Assembly: GCF_037975245.1 (NCBI RefSeq)
Contig: NC_092578.1
Location: forward strand, 10,336,359-10,400,358
Direction of reading: 5' to 3'
DNA length: 64,000 bases
Source: Apostichopus japonicus
Lineage: Eukaryota > Echinodermata > Holothuroidea > Aspidochirotida > Stichopodidae
Shown here: positions 56,610 through 64,000 of the stretch, piece after piece
How the letters are laid out: each line of letters starts with the position of its first letter
Position numbering within the stretch: position 1 is the stretch's first letter
Program-made: the position numbers and the translations under genes
Notes under the pieces: generated by a model
The model's input: only the letters and a program-made list of their open reading frames with translations
Told to the model about the DNA's origin: nothing
Database searches by the model: none

Positions 56610-56990
56610 CACAAATCTCAACATTCATCCTTTCTTGGTTCATAGATATGCCAGACACCAGTAATACGACTTTGTTTATAGCAAATGTTGGCAGCTTTTC
56701 TGTAATCGAGTCTGCTGGTCCAAATTCTACAGGAGTTTCACCATCATCATTTTTGATCAGCACATACTCAGAAGTGTCCGAACGCACCACTACAACTTTA
56801 ATGGTAGTACCCTCCGGGAGGCCTTGGTGCAGGTATAATGTTATCGGAATTCCACCTTCTCCAAGGTTCAAGGCCACTACTTCCACGTCTGTCAGAGTTT
56901 CAGAAACTGAGTCAGCTATCTCTTCGGCATCATCAGCAGCTACAGCACTCAACAGGCCGGTCACAAATTTGATGTTTGCTTCTTCGCAAG
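56610..56990 (-). CDS. domain exon M1 (divergent, 5'-most intact module)
   Basis: Encodes the same protein as M2 and lies 1970 bp from it, so the two arose by a recent duplication. Following spacers are 56286-56324 and 55534-55587. It is preceded in the transcript by the spacer pair 58260-58298 and 57505-57558, then by the VWC exons. Confidence 0.9.
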
Positions 56991-57504
56991 CTGTGGGGTC
57001 AATAATTCAAAAATCATTTCATTTCAATCATCATAGTTCAAACATGTCTGAACAGAAACAAATAAAGAAACAATCACACGGTGTAACCCTACCTTCAGCT
57101 AAACCATCCAGTCTAACTTACGTTATATACACGTAGCAAGTTTTTATCATCTAAGATGTCTCAATTTCATCAGTCATCTTCCTATATTCACAGGAAAAGT
57201 TGCAATGTTTACTAAGTAGCAACTATCACCCAGAGACAACCTCACTTTAATTCATTACAAAGTATAAACTTCCTTTCAACATCAGTCTCACCATGACTAA
57301 CTAACATGTCAACCACATACTCATAAAATAAACAAATTAACCAATGTGTCTGCATAATATTTGTCATTGTTAGATGATTTTCTGTTGATTTGATAGTTGA
57401 GATCCCCAAATTTGGAAACAAAGAGGTCACTCTAACCCTAAGGTTATGGTATGACAGTACATCTCAAATCTTTCAAGAGAACAGTCACTGAATTTGATAA
57501 TTAC

Positions 57505-57558
57505 CTAGAGTGGTTGTACTCTCTTCAGTAGTTTCCTCTGTTGTAGTTGTGGAGGGAG
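57505..57558 (-). CDS. 54-nt spacer exon upstream of M1
   Basis: APSTTTTEETTEESTTTL as in the standard copy, phase 1-1, donor TAG|GTAATT. It is the last exon before the first domain module. Confidence 0.78.
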   Translation of the reverse strand, partial: LPPQLQQRKLLKRVQPL

Positions 57559-58259
57559 CTTTATGAGGAAAATATAAAGTAATCATTCATACTTCAAATA
57601 CTTCTTTTAATACTCAACAAGTTTCTAGGCTGTACAATATATGTCTAAATCAGGGGGTAGCCCTCCAAACTCTTACCTGAAAACCTGCAGAAATCATTCA
57701 AGCCGGGTATGTTTGCAACCAAACCACTACCGCTGTTCATGTGCAAGGCCAATAAACATGATGACATATCTTCTTGATTGAGTGACACAACAATATAGTC
57801 CCTTTAACATCACAACATACATTATTAATTGCTAAGCTTAGTTCACTCTTCCACCAGATGTACCTGCAGAGCAAGCCTCCTTCCAACATAAGAATCATTG
57901 GCAGATCTTGTTTTTCATCATCTTGTAATACTAATGCATCTTCTAGATGACAAAATACTCCTAACAGCTACAGCATCTATGGTGTTTGCACTCCTTACTT
58001 CGTCCATTACATTTGATGCCTCCTACGTATCTACTGCCAAAATCCTCACAGTTTCAAGTTGGTCAATTGATTATCATCCTTTCACATCCACAATCTTATA
58101 CTTCAACTTAAAGTTTCATTCAAGATTATAACAGTACTGCATTTGCTTCCAACAAGTTCAACTCCACAAGAAACTTTGCAACCACATCCAATTTTTCACA
58201 ATATCAACTGCAGTGGAGATTGATCGTAATATGTCATATAAATAGAAAAAGTTACCAAC

Positions 58260-58298
58260 CTCCAGCAGTTGTAGTTCCTGTGGTGGTTGTTGGAGTAG
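58260..58298 (-). CDS. 39-nt spacer exon, first Thr-rich exon after the VWC module
   Basis: With the phase-1 A carried from the VWC exon, the split codon becomes Thr: TTPTTTTGTTTAG. It differs from array copies at Glu to Gly, Ala to Thr and Thr to Ala. The acceptor TTTTTAG and the GTTGGT donor are as elsewhere. Confidence 0.72.
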
Positions 58299-58577
58299 CT
58301 AAAAATTAAAAAATGTGATTCAGGTGTTACTTAAAAAAAATCTCAGTATTTCTTCTTCTTCTTCTTCGGGGTATATAGCTTATCTGTTTTTGTTCGCTGA
58401 TTATAATGTAAGCTGTTCCATATGTGTATTACATTTCTTGCTACTTTAACTGACGGGAAAAGTCAGAAAAACAGAAATATTGTCTCAAAGCATAAAGAAA
58501 GTGGTCTTTCCATGTAACTATGTCAATCATCTATGGATTAACTTATCACTAGTTTCAACTCAGATGTAAAAACTCAC
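58299..58577 (-). repeat. array-derived intron, 5' edge of the array
   Basis: This is the degenerate counterpart of the 284-nt domain-to-spacer intron, with a CTT microsatellite expansion near 58355 and several small indels. It now forms part of the long intron between the second VWC exon and the first spacer exon. Confidence 0.8.
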
Positions 58578-58709
58578 CACAATCTTCACAGTTATCAATT
58601 CTTCATTGAGAGTAATGCCAGACACTAGAAATACAAATCTGTTTACAGCAAATGTTGACAGCTGTTTTGTAATCAAGTCTGCCTGTCCAAATTCTACAGG
58701 AGTTGCACC
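58578..58709 (-). pseudogene. decayed 3' fragment of a domain exon
   Basis: Similarity to the domain exon covers about residues 85-127 and stops abruptly at ~58709. The 5' two thirds and the acceptor are missing. A one-base deletion (ATTTGTG to ATTGTG) removes the frame of Cys127 just before the still recognisable GTGAG donor. Several otherwise invariant residues are changed. Without an acceptor it should be spliced out as intron. Confidence 0.85.
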
Positions 58710-59250
58710 TCAATTGCCCTGATATGTCATTTACTACCACAGATGTCAATAAGGATCTTGTGCTCACCAAGATGGCATTTTGCATGTATCATGTTTACAT
58801 TGTTTTCTAACAAATTAACTCTGTTGACCTCAAATGACTTTGACTGTCATTTAATTACAAAAGGCTTTCAAGGTCATTGAAGCTTTACTTTGCAGGTATT
58901 ATGTCTGAAAAGCTTTCAGATTTTGACTATAGTAGACCTTATATCATTTTATCTCCACCAATTCAAAGGTTTCTTTTACTCACCAGGTATATCCACATAC
59001 TTACTATGAAGTTCATGCAAGCTTTGCTTTTTCAGTTACATTGTTTACAAGATGTACTGTCATTCAATAGGTTTGCTTGTACTCACCCAGGGTATCTACA
59101 CTATGACCTTCACCAATGTATACTTTTCAGTTACTGTGTTTCTAAGCATTGGCGCCACATACACATGCACACATGCCTGTAATATGATAAAGTCAGTTAT
59201 ATGCATGACTATTATAAGCTACCATACTTTTGAATTGAGTTAACAGATGT
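58710..59250. repeat. degenerate interspersed repeat material in intron
   Basis: Fragments such as TTGACCTCAAATGACTTTGA, CAGTTACATTGTTTACAAG and TTCAGTTACTGTGTTTC, ending in CACATACACATGCACACA, recur in this order at 59.8-60.1 kb and 61.3-62.4 kb. This indicates related intron repeat copies. Short open frames here are uninformative, and I see no gene. Confidence 0.6.
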
Positions 59251-59466
59251 ACTGTGCATGTGTCTAAATTCAGTGCTTGTAGACACACCACACATCTCTC
59301 TCTTGTGCTTCAAACAGTCAGGGCAGAACATCAATAAATAACTGTGTAAGCTACATTGAGATTCTCTGTACTTTCTGACCATGAAAGTTGAGAAGCACAG
59401 AGCCACACAAGCACAGTGCATGTACTAAATAACGTTGATACTACCAATGTATTCTCTATTACAGAC

Positions 59467-59580
59467 ATGAAACAGATTTTCTCTGGGCATGGGATCCCCA
59501 ACAAGGTCATCAGCAGCAATGGACCAGAGTGCAGTAGTCACATTTTCAAAACATTTCCCAGAAATGGGATTCTGAACACA
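59467..59580 (+). pseudogene. Ty3/gypsy-type integrase core fragment (fossil)
   Basis: The plus-strand frame reads MKQIFSGHGIPNKVISSNGP and continues with conserved-looking Ser and Phe positions (SSHIFKTF). This matches the pattern around the second catalytic Asp of Ty3/gypsy integrases (GIP-x-x-V-S-D-N-G-P). Here the expected Asp is Ser, so the catalytic residue is lost. Only ~38 residues are recognisable. No LTR, reverse transcriptase or gag lies nearby. Confidence 0.6.
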
Positions 59581-59779
59581 TGTAATCTAAATTCTGTCAG
59601 ATTTAAATTCCTGGATGAGTGTATGTATTTTTGAACACCTATTGTATACAGCCCTTCAATAAACTATGCATAACTTGACCAAACTATGTTCACCAAAAGA
59701 AATTAAAGCTTCGGAGAACTCACATGAGTTGTATAGCTTTATTTTTTGGAGATACCATGTTTGCAATATTTTAAAACTT

Positions 59780-60110
59780 TCAAACCTGTTGACCCCATGT
59801 GACCATTAACCTCTACCAACTGCACTAGGATTCTTGCACTCACCAAGCTAGATCTATAAGGTCAACAAAGACATAATTTCTGAGGTATTGTGTATACAAA
59901 GTTTTTAGACTTTTTACACTTTTGACCTGAAATGACATTTGTCCTTCACAGAAAAGGATAGGGGTCTTGCACTCAATAAATTGGATCCACATACCAAGTA
60001 GGAAGTTAATCTGCCATGAAAGTTTTGAGTTACTGTGTTTCCAAGCAAGTGTCACATACACACACACACTCACCATCACATAGATTCCTTTTGCCTACGG
60101 CATATCAAGA
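59780..60110. repeat. degenerate interspersed repeat ending in CA-rich tail
   Basis: GTTGACCCCATGTGACCATT, then CTTGCACTCAATAAATTGG, GTTTTGAGTTACTGTGTTTC and an ACACACACAC run at about 60060, ending CATCACATAGATTCC. The same order of motifs appears near 62.2-62.4 kb. It is non-coding. Confidence 0.6.
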
Positions 60111-60199
60111 ATACAGTCATTTCAGTTTTCAGGTTTCGTAGACCACACTGTCTTACATATACCATACAGCTTGCATTAAAAGATGGGTTAGAAGCTTAC

Positions 60200-60260
60200 T
60201 TTCTCTGATGCATTCACAGCATTTGTCTTCACAGTCTTCATTTAATACAAGCATCATTCC
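60200..60260 (-). CDS. VWC-like module, second exon (C-terminal Cys cluster)
   Basis: 61-nt exon, phase 0 in and phase 1 out, with acceptor AATGTTTGCAG and donor AAA|GTAAGC. It reads GMMLVLNEDCEDKCCECIRE plus one base. The Cys pattern C-x3-CC-x-C is the usual end of a von Willebrand factor C repeat. The phase-1 exit is what allows it to join the phase 1-1 array exons. Confidence 0.72.
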
Positions 60261-60852
60261 CTGCAAACATTAAAAAGAATGCAAACTTTACTGAAGTACC
60301 ATAATGAAAAACAGTTATTGCTTTCAGTTTTTACAAATAGGCCAATTAAATAACATTGCCTATGCATTGCCTAGAAGATAATGAGCTCAATGCTATTCCT
60401 TCAAAATATTATAATTTTAAAGATCTGCCTGTTTCCACACCATAGCATTTAATGGGCTCATAATAACTGAAAAACAGAACATAAAATCATAAGGTGTACT
60501 ATTGCAACAGCAAACTAGTTAATATTCAATTAAGATATGGGTTAAAATCAGCTCACCAGAGAAAAGGAAGACCTAACCACAAGCTTGTTTCAAAGCCAAA
60601 TCATCACATAAAAACCTGATGAAGCTTATAGTACATCTACATATTACTATGCCAAATGTATACATCAAGATGTCTCTCAGTTCTTTCACAGTAAAGAAAT
60701 TTCTATTACTCTATGCAAGAATGTGGACACAAAAATCAGACACATTATTACTATCCAACATCGACAAACCAAATATGAAGTTCAGCCACTCATTTTGTCA
60801 CTAGAGCTAGTCATTTTTATTTTATATAAATTTAAGCGAAACGCCAACTTAC
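60261..60852 (-). other. intron between the two VWC exons
   Basis: 592 bp, AT-rich. No coding pattern, RNA gene or recognisable mobile element was found. Confidence 0.6.
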
Positions 60853-60951
60853 CTGACCACAAACAAGGTTGCAGGTTTTCATACACTCAGTTGTACCAGC
60901 ACTGCAAGAACAATGAATGCAGGATAGACTGCCAACCCAGGTTGTCCCATC
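60853..60951 (-). CDS. VWC-like module, first exon
   Basis: 99-nt exon, phase 0-0, with acceptor TCATTTTAG and donor CAG|GTAAGT. It reads DGTTWVGSLSCIHCSCSAG and continues to TTECMKTCNLVCGQ. Trp followed by C-x2-C-x-C and a Gly-turn before further Cys is the core of a von Willebrand factor C/chordin-type repeat. Together with the end of the LDLa exon and the exon at 60200 the module holds about ten Cys. VWC modules are extracellular protein-interaction domains. The ligand is unknown. Confidence 0.78.
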
Positions 60952-60985
60952 CTAAAATGACAAATATTTAAGATATAAATTTTTT

Positions 60986-61059
60986 TTGCGCCTTGAGCAC
61001 CCCACAGGGCGGATATGTGTGCGCATTATAAATCGCTATTTATTATTATTATTATTATC
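60986..61059. mobile_element. SINE-like 3' tail with (TTA)n
   Basis: GCGCCTTGAGCAC, GGCGGATATGTGTGCGC and ATAAATCG precede a TTATTATTATTA run. This resembles tails of short retroelements widespread in marine invertebrate genomes. Neither a tRNA-like head nor a target-site duplication is visible, so it is probably a truncated copy. It lies in the intron between the LDLa and VWC exons. Confidence 0.5.
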
Positions 61060-61299
61060 TATCATAACATCCTTAAAATCCGTTCCAGTTATATTTTGCT
61101 CTTACAATTTCAATTTTTCAGATTTCTGTAGCTTTTGTTTACAAATACTTAAAAGAAAGGAATAGATACTTTTTAAGATGTTGTATTAACAAACCAGAAA
61201 GCTCGCAGGCATGTTATATGAGAAAAGTTAATGTAGGAATACACACAGCAGATCCAAGTTCATCCCCAATCTTTGCATTTAAAGTTATCCTATTTGCAA

Positions 61300-62420
61300 A
61301 CTTTTAAACCTCTCTTGCCCTCAAATGATCTTTAACCTTCACAAAACCTAAATGCAAAACTGCATTGTGGTTCCGATGATGTAACATGTGCACTTTTCAT
61401 GAATCTGACGTAATGTATAGTGAGGGTGTACAACATAATTGATCTTAGTAGTACCAGAGAAAAGCAGTGTGATGAGACAAACAATAAATTCACAATGACA
61501 CAGGCTGTCCTGAACTGAGCATTGACCTCAACAACAAGCTTTTTGTACTAAATGTGATACATCAACATCTGTCCTTGTTGAAATATTGTGTAAAACATGG
61601 TTTTCACAATTTGACCCCCTAACGACCATTGACCTCAGCCCACAACATTAGCCTTCTTGCACTCAATGTGGTACAATTACATACCGAAAATGCCATAAGT
61701 CCAAGCTTCCATTGCAATATTATGTTTTGGCAGGTGCGTTAGTGTAGAGAGACAGGTAAGAAGGGAGTGACGTAAATGTTTGGCATTTGTTGACTTCAAA
61801 CGACCTTTGACCTTCTCCAAAATCTATTGGTGGCTTTTACTCAATGTTTTACACCTTCATAACAAGTTAGAGATCAGCCTAAGCTTCCAATATTGAGATA
61901 TTTACAAGGTTTTCACAATATCATCTCGGGTGACTCAAAATGACCTTTGACTTCCACCAAAACAATAGGCTTCTTGTACTCAATGTGGTACTTCTACACT
62001 CTAAATATGAGGTCTGCCAAAGCTTACCTTTCTGAGATATTGTATTTACAAGGTTTTCACAATTTGAACCCTGGTGACTCCAAATGACCTTTGACCTCCA
62101 CAAAAAAACAATAGGCTTCTTGTACTCAATGTAGGACTTTTACACACCAAATATGAATTGGTCCAACCTTCCCTTCTTCAGATATCGTGTTTACAAGTTG
62201 GGCATCACAAACACACACCCACACACGCCATCATAGAAGCAAAGGTTACGATTTTCAACGTAACCAAAAAGGGTTCTTTTACTCATTGATCTACATACTA
62301 AGAATGAAGTTAAACCTTCATGTGCTTTTTGAGTAAGAGGGTTTACAAGTACACACAGATGCCATTACCATCACAAAGATTCTTTTTCCTTTGGCAAGGA
62401 GTCTACAAGATAAATCACAC
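61300..62420. repeat. degenerate tandem subrepeats (~140-180 bp) in intron
   Basis: A core like TGACCTTTGACCTCCACCAA followed by GGCTTCTTGTACTCAATGTG and GATATTGTATTTACAAGG recurs. Cores lie near 61623, 61801, 61941 and 62085, giving spacings of about 178, 140 and 144 bp. The stretch ends in CACACACCCACACACGCC near 62215. It resembles interspersed repeats common in marine invertebrates. Open frames across it are by-products of the repeat. Confidence 0.65.
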
Positions 62421-63467
62421 ACAGTATAAACTCTAATTGATAGTTATAACGACTTACAACAGAGATATGATTTAGAGCACATCAAATTATGAAAAACAAT
62501 TGACGGCTCACTTGGTAAGATAGCTCACAGCAATAAAAAGAAAGGATCAGACAAACCAGCTTCCAAAACTGCAACTCTTACTTGCCATTCTTTCAATAAG
62601 GTGGTGTAACTCCTGAACATGAACATCCAATCTTTTCACTTCATAGATAGATGGTAAGTCAGAGGAAGTTCATTGGACATTAATGTGTACACTAAACGAA
62701 ACTACCATTATCCCCATATTTACTTAAACTGAATCCTCTCTGATAAAGCATCTTCCTCTGCTCTGAACTATCCTGAATGAAGCGACTTATAGTTGAAACA
62801 AACATGAGAGATATAGAGGGAAGTACATGATCGGTCAGTTGAATTGGAGACCTTATGTTACATATGTTTACACTGATACTTATGACCTCATGTGCTCATA
62901 GCTTATGCCACACAGTATTTATATATCAAAGAAAGGCAAGCAGCTGACACAGTGCCAGATTTAAAAAATGTATTAACAGCCAAGTCTCTCTTACTAATTT
63001 CCTAAAAAAGTAAGTGTAATGTAATAATCATAGTCATTTATTTGGAAGATAGAAGGTTGATTTTTTTTTCAGTTACTACTTTAGAAGATCTTGCTCAAGA
63101 AAGTTAATTGCTGATAACATATGATAGTTTGAGAATGCTATGACACAATTTCAAACCAGTTGTCCAAAGACTCTAAAGAAATCAATCACATACTAATTTC
63201 TCATTGCCAAGCCACATACATTTAAAGCTGCAATTCCAGTTCAAAATTTGTGAGCTTGGATTAGTTAATGGTACCTTCTTCCTATTTTTTATATGAATGC
63301 TGTGTGGCTATTAATTACATGAAATTTACCATGTTTGGAATATGCAATATATAATTATGTAATTACAATTTTTCATATCTATGGGAATGTTGTACAAATA
63401 ATTCAATCCATAATCGAGGTTTATGTATCAACAACAAACAAAACTTGCACTGTATGTGGAAACTTAC
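62421..63467 (-). other. remaining intron upstream of the VWC module
   Basis: AT-rich and mostly featureless. One ~60-bp stretch at 62580-62640 looks exon-like on the minus strand (see findings), but its splice phase does not fit between the flanking phase-0 exons. Confidence 0.5.
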
Positions 63468-63628
63468 TTTCTTTATGTCATTGTTAAACTGGCAATTACA
63501 AAATTCTTCATCTCTGCCATTAGCACATTGTACTGTGCCATCACACCTTTCCTCAATTGAAAAGCAACCATTGCATGATCCACAACTAAGGAAACCTTCT
63601 TCACATTGACAGTTATCTTCTTCTTCCA
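63468..63628 (-). CDS. LDL-receptor class A-like exon
   Basis: 161-nt exon, phase 1 in and phase 0 out, with acceptor ATTTGCAG and donor AAA|GTAAGT. An acidic EEED start is followed by C-x-C and a six-Cys LDLa pattern ending FSIEERCDGTVQCANGRDEE, then FC. CDG and the final DE are the calcium-cage landmarks. Two usual acidic positions are Gln and Asn here and the Ser before the final Asp is Arg, so calcium affinity may be reduced. The tail (CNCQFNND, then IKK) begins the VWC module completed by the next exon. LDLa domains are extracellular ligand-binding modules. A GTG at the exon edge is not a start codon but the splice-junction codon. Confidence 0.83.
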
Positions 63629-64000
63629 CTGCAAATAGTTAGTTTGAGACAGAATGTGTTAACAAATGCAAATACTTAATATCATGTTAAGAATCTTCTG
63701 ATGAGATATGCATCTTGTGTGTTGATTCACATGTGCTAGCATATCGATTCCTTAAAGAATTAAACAATTACTAAAATGTCTTTTGCACTGATCCTTTTAT
63801 AGCAGACTCTTGTCTAAATGCATTATAGGTACAGGCCACAGGTTTGTCTTACATATAGCAGAGATGCAATACATAACTATTTCCTTTCAGTATACAACTT
63901 TCTACATCCATACATCTATGAATTACGATTAGCCACCACAATGAACCTTGTCTCTGTTAAACTACAAGTGTTTAAGTTTATGTTTACAATTTTCTTCAAA
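63629..64000 (-). other. intron upstream of the LDLa exon
   Basis: The sequence continues intron-like to the window end. The phase-1 acceptor of the LDLa exon shows that at least one more 5' exon exists beyond the window. No promoter or first exon is identifiable. Confidence 0.6.

Larger units (their letters stand above)
1..58709 (-). repeat. tandem array of ~1.6 kb (long form ~1.95 kb) gene-internal cassettes
   Basis: Thirty-five head-to-tail copies of a cassette are visible, plus a decayed fragment at the 58.6 kb edge. The standard period is 1603-1604 bp. In transcription order it is made of a 381-nt domain exon, a 284-nt intron, a 39-nt exon, a ~343-nt intron, a 54-nt exon and a ~502-nt intron. 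Long units (1952 bp) start from M31, M25, M18 and M15. M3-to-M2 spacing is 1959 bp and M2-to-M1 is 1970 bp. Introns are nearly as similar as exons between copies, so amplification or gene conversion is recent. All introns of the array are this repeat. I see no other gene or mobile element inside them. Confidence 0.99.
1..63628 (-). other. giant modular extracellular protein gene (partial, both ends outside window)
   Basis: One transcription unit on the minus strand is inferred because consecutive exons agree in phase. The LDLa-like exon leaves phase 0, the first VWC exon is 0-0, and the second VWC exon is 0-1. Every later exon is 1-1. Junctions therefore read through as Lys/Asp, Gln/Gly and then Thr or Ala at each split codon. 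The order is LDLa, VWC, Thr-rich spacer, then repeated [127-residue domain plus 31-residue spacer]. No start codon with signal peptide, no transmembrane segment and no terminal stop exon lies in the window, so both gene ends are outside. The domain types point to a secreted or cell-surface product such as a mucin-like, adhesive or matrix protein. That role is inference. Splicing was read from consensus sites, not from transcripts. Confidence 0.85.

Noticed and set aside
1-58709. CRISPR array or satellite DNA
   Set aside because: The period is 1.6 kb and contains phase-consistent exons with splice sites. There is no short repeat-spacer structure, and the unit is not a non-coding satellite.
58603-58785. 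60-codon minus-strand frame over the domain-exon fossil
   Set aside because: It runs in a different frame from the domain and into unrelated sequence.
59212-59519. Overlapping 62-72 codon frames near 59.2-59.6 kb
   Set aside because: Apart from the short integrase-like block on the plus strand, these show no domain features and lie in repeat debris.
61921-62103. 60-codon minus-strand frame
   Set aside because: It lies wholly within degenerate tandem intron repeats. Its internal near-repetition reflects the DNA repeat.

Overview
The window is metazoan genomic DNA: short symmetric-phase exons, GT/AG splice sites, AT-rich introns, extracellular Cys-rich domains and intron repeat debris of a kind common in marine invertebrates. 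I cannot name the species or phylum from sequence alone. No bacterial-style operons, CRISPR arrays, rRNA or tRNA genes were seen.

Everything supportable as coding belongs to one very large minus-strand gene, open at both window ends. Read in transcription order (high to low coordinates), it starts with an LDL-receptor class A-like exon (63468-63628). Two exons that together form a von Willebrand factor C-like module follow (60853-60951 and 60200-60260). A short Thr-rich exon pair comes next (58260-58298 and 57505-57558), then a tandem array filling about 58.7 kb.

The array repeats one cassette every ~1603 bp (or ~1952-1970 bp in a long-intron form). Each cassette carries a 381-nt exon for a ~127-residue domain I do not recognise, with a Cys at each end, then a 39-nt exon and a 54-nt exon. 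These two encode a Thr/Ser/Pro/Glu-rich spacer of about 31 residues. All these exons are phase 1-1, so each cassette adds one ~158-residue module in frame. There are 34 complete domain exons plus one cut by the window start, named here M1 (5'-most, 56610-56990) to M35 (1-370). Of these, 23 (including the partial M35) encode the same protein sequence. The product would be a giant beads-on-a-stalk secreted or cell-surface protein, with at least ~5,500 residues from this window's array alone.

The array has visible internal history. M1 and M2 at the 5' edge are divergent, with about 20 substitutions. A decayed domain-exon fragment lies beyond them at 58578-58709. The long-intron form appears ancestral and the 1603-bp form is a deletion derivative that amplified. 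Four long-form units recur inside the array with private exon variants, and a 3,207-bp two-unit block is duplicated at about 33.9-40.3 kb. From 58.7 to 64 kb the sequence is unique gene 5' region, whose introns hold degenerate interspersed repeats, a SINE-like tail and a Ty3/gypsy integrase fossil.
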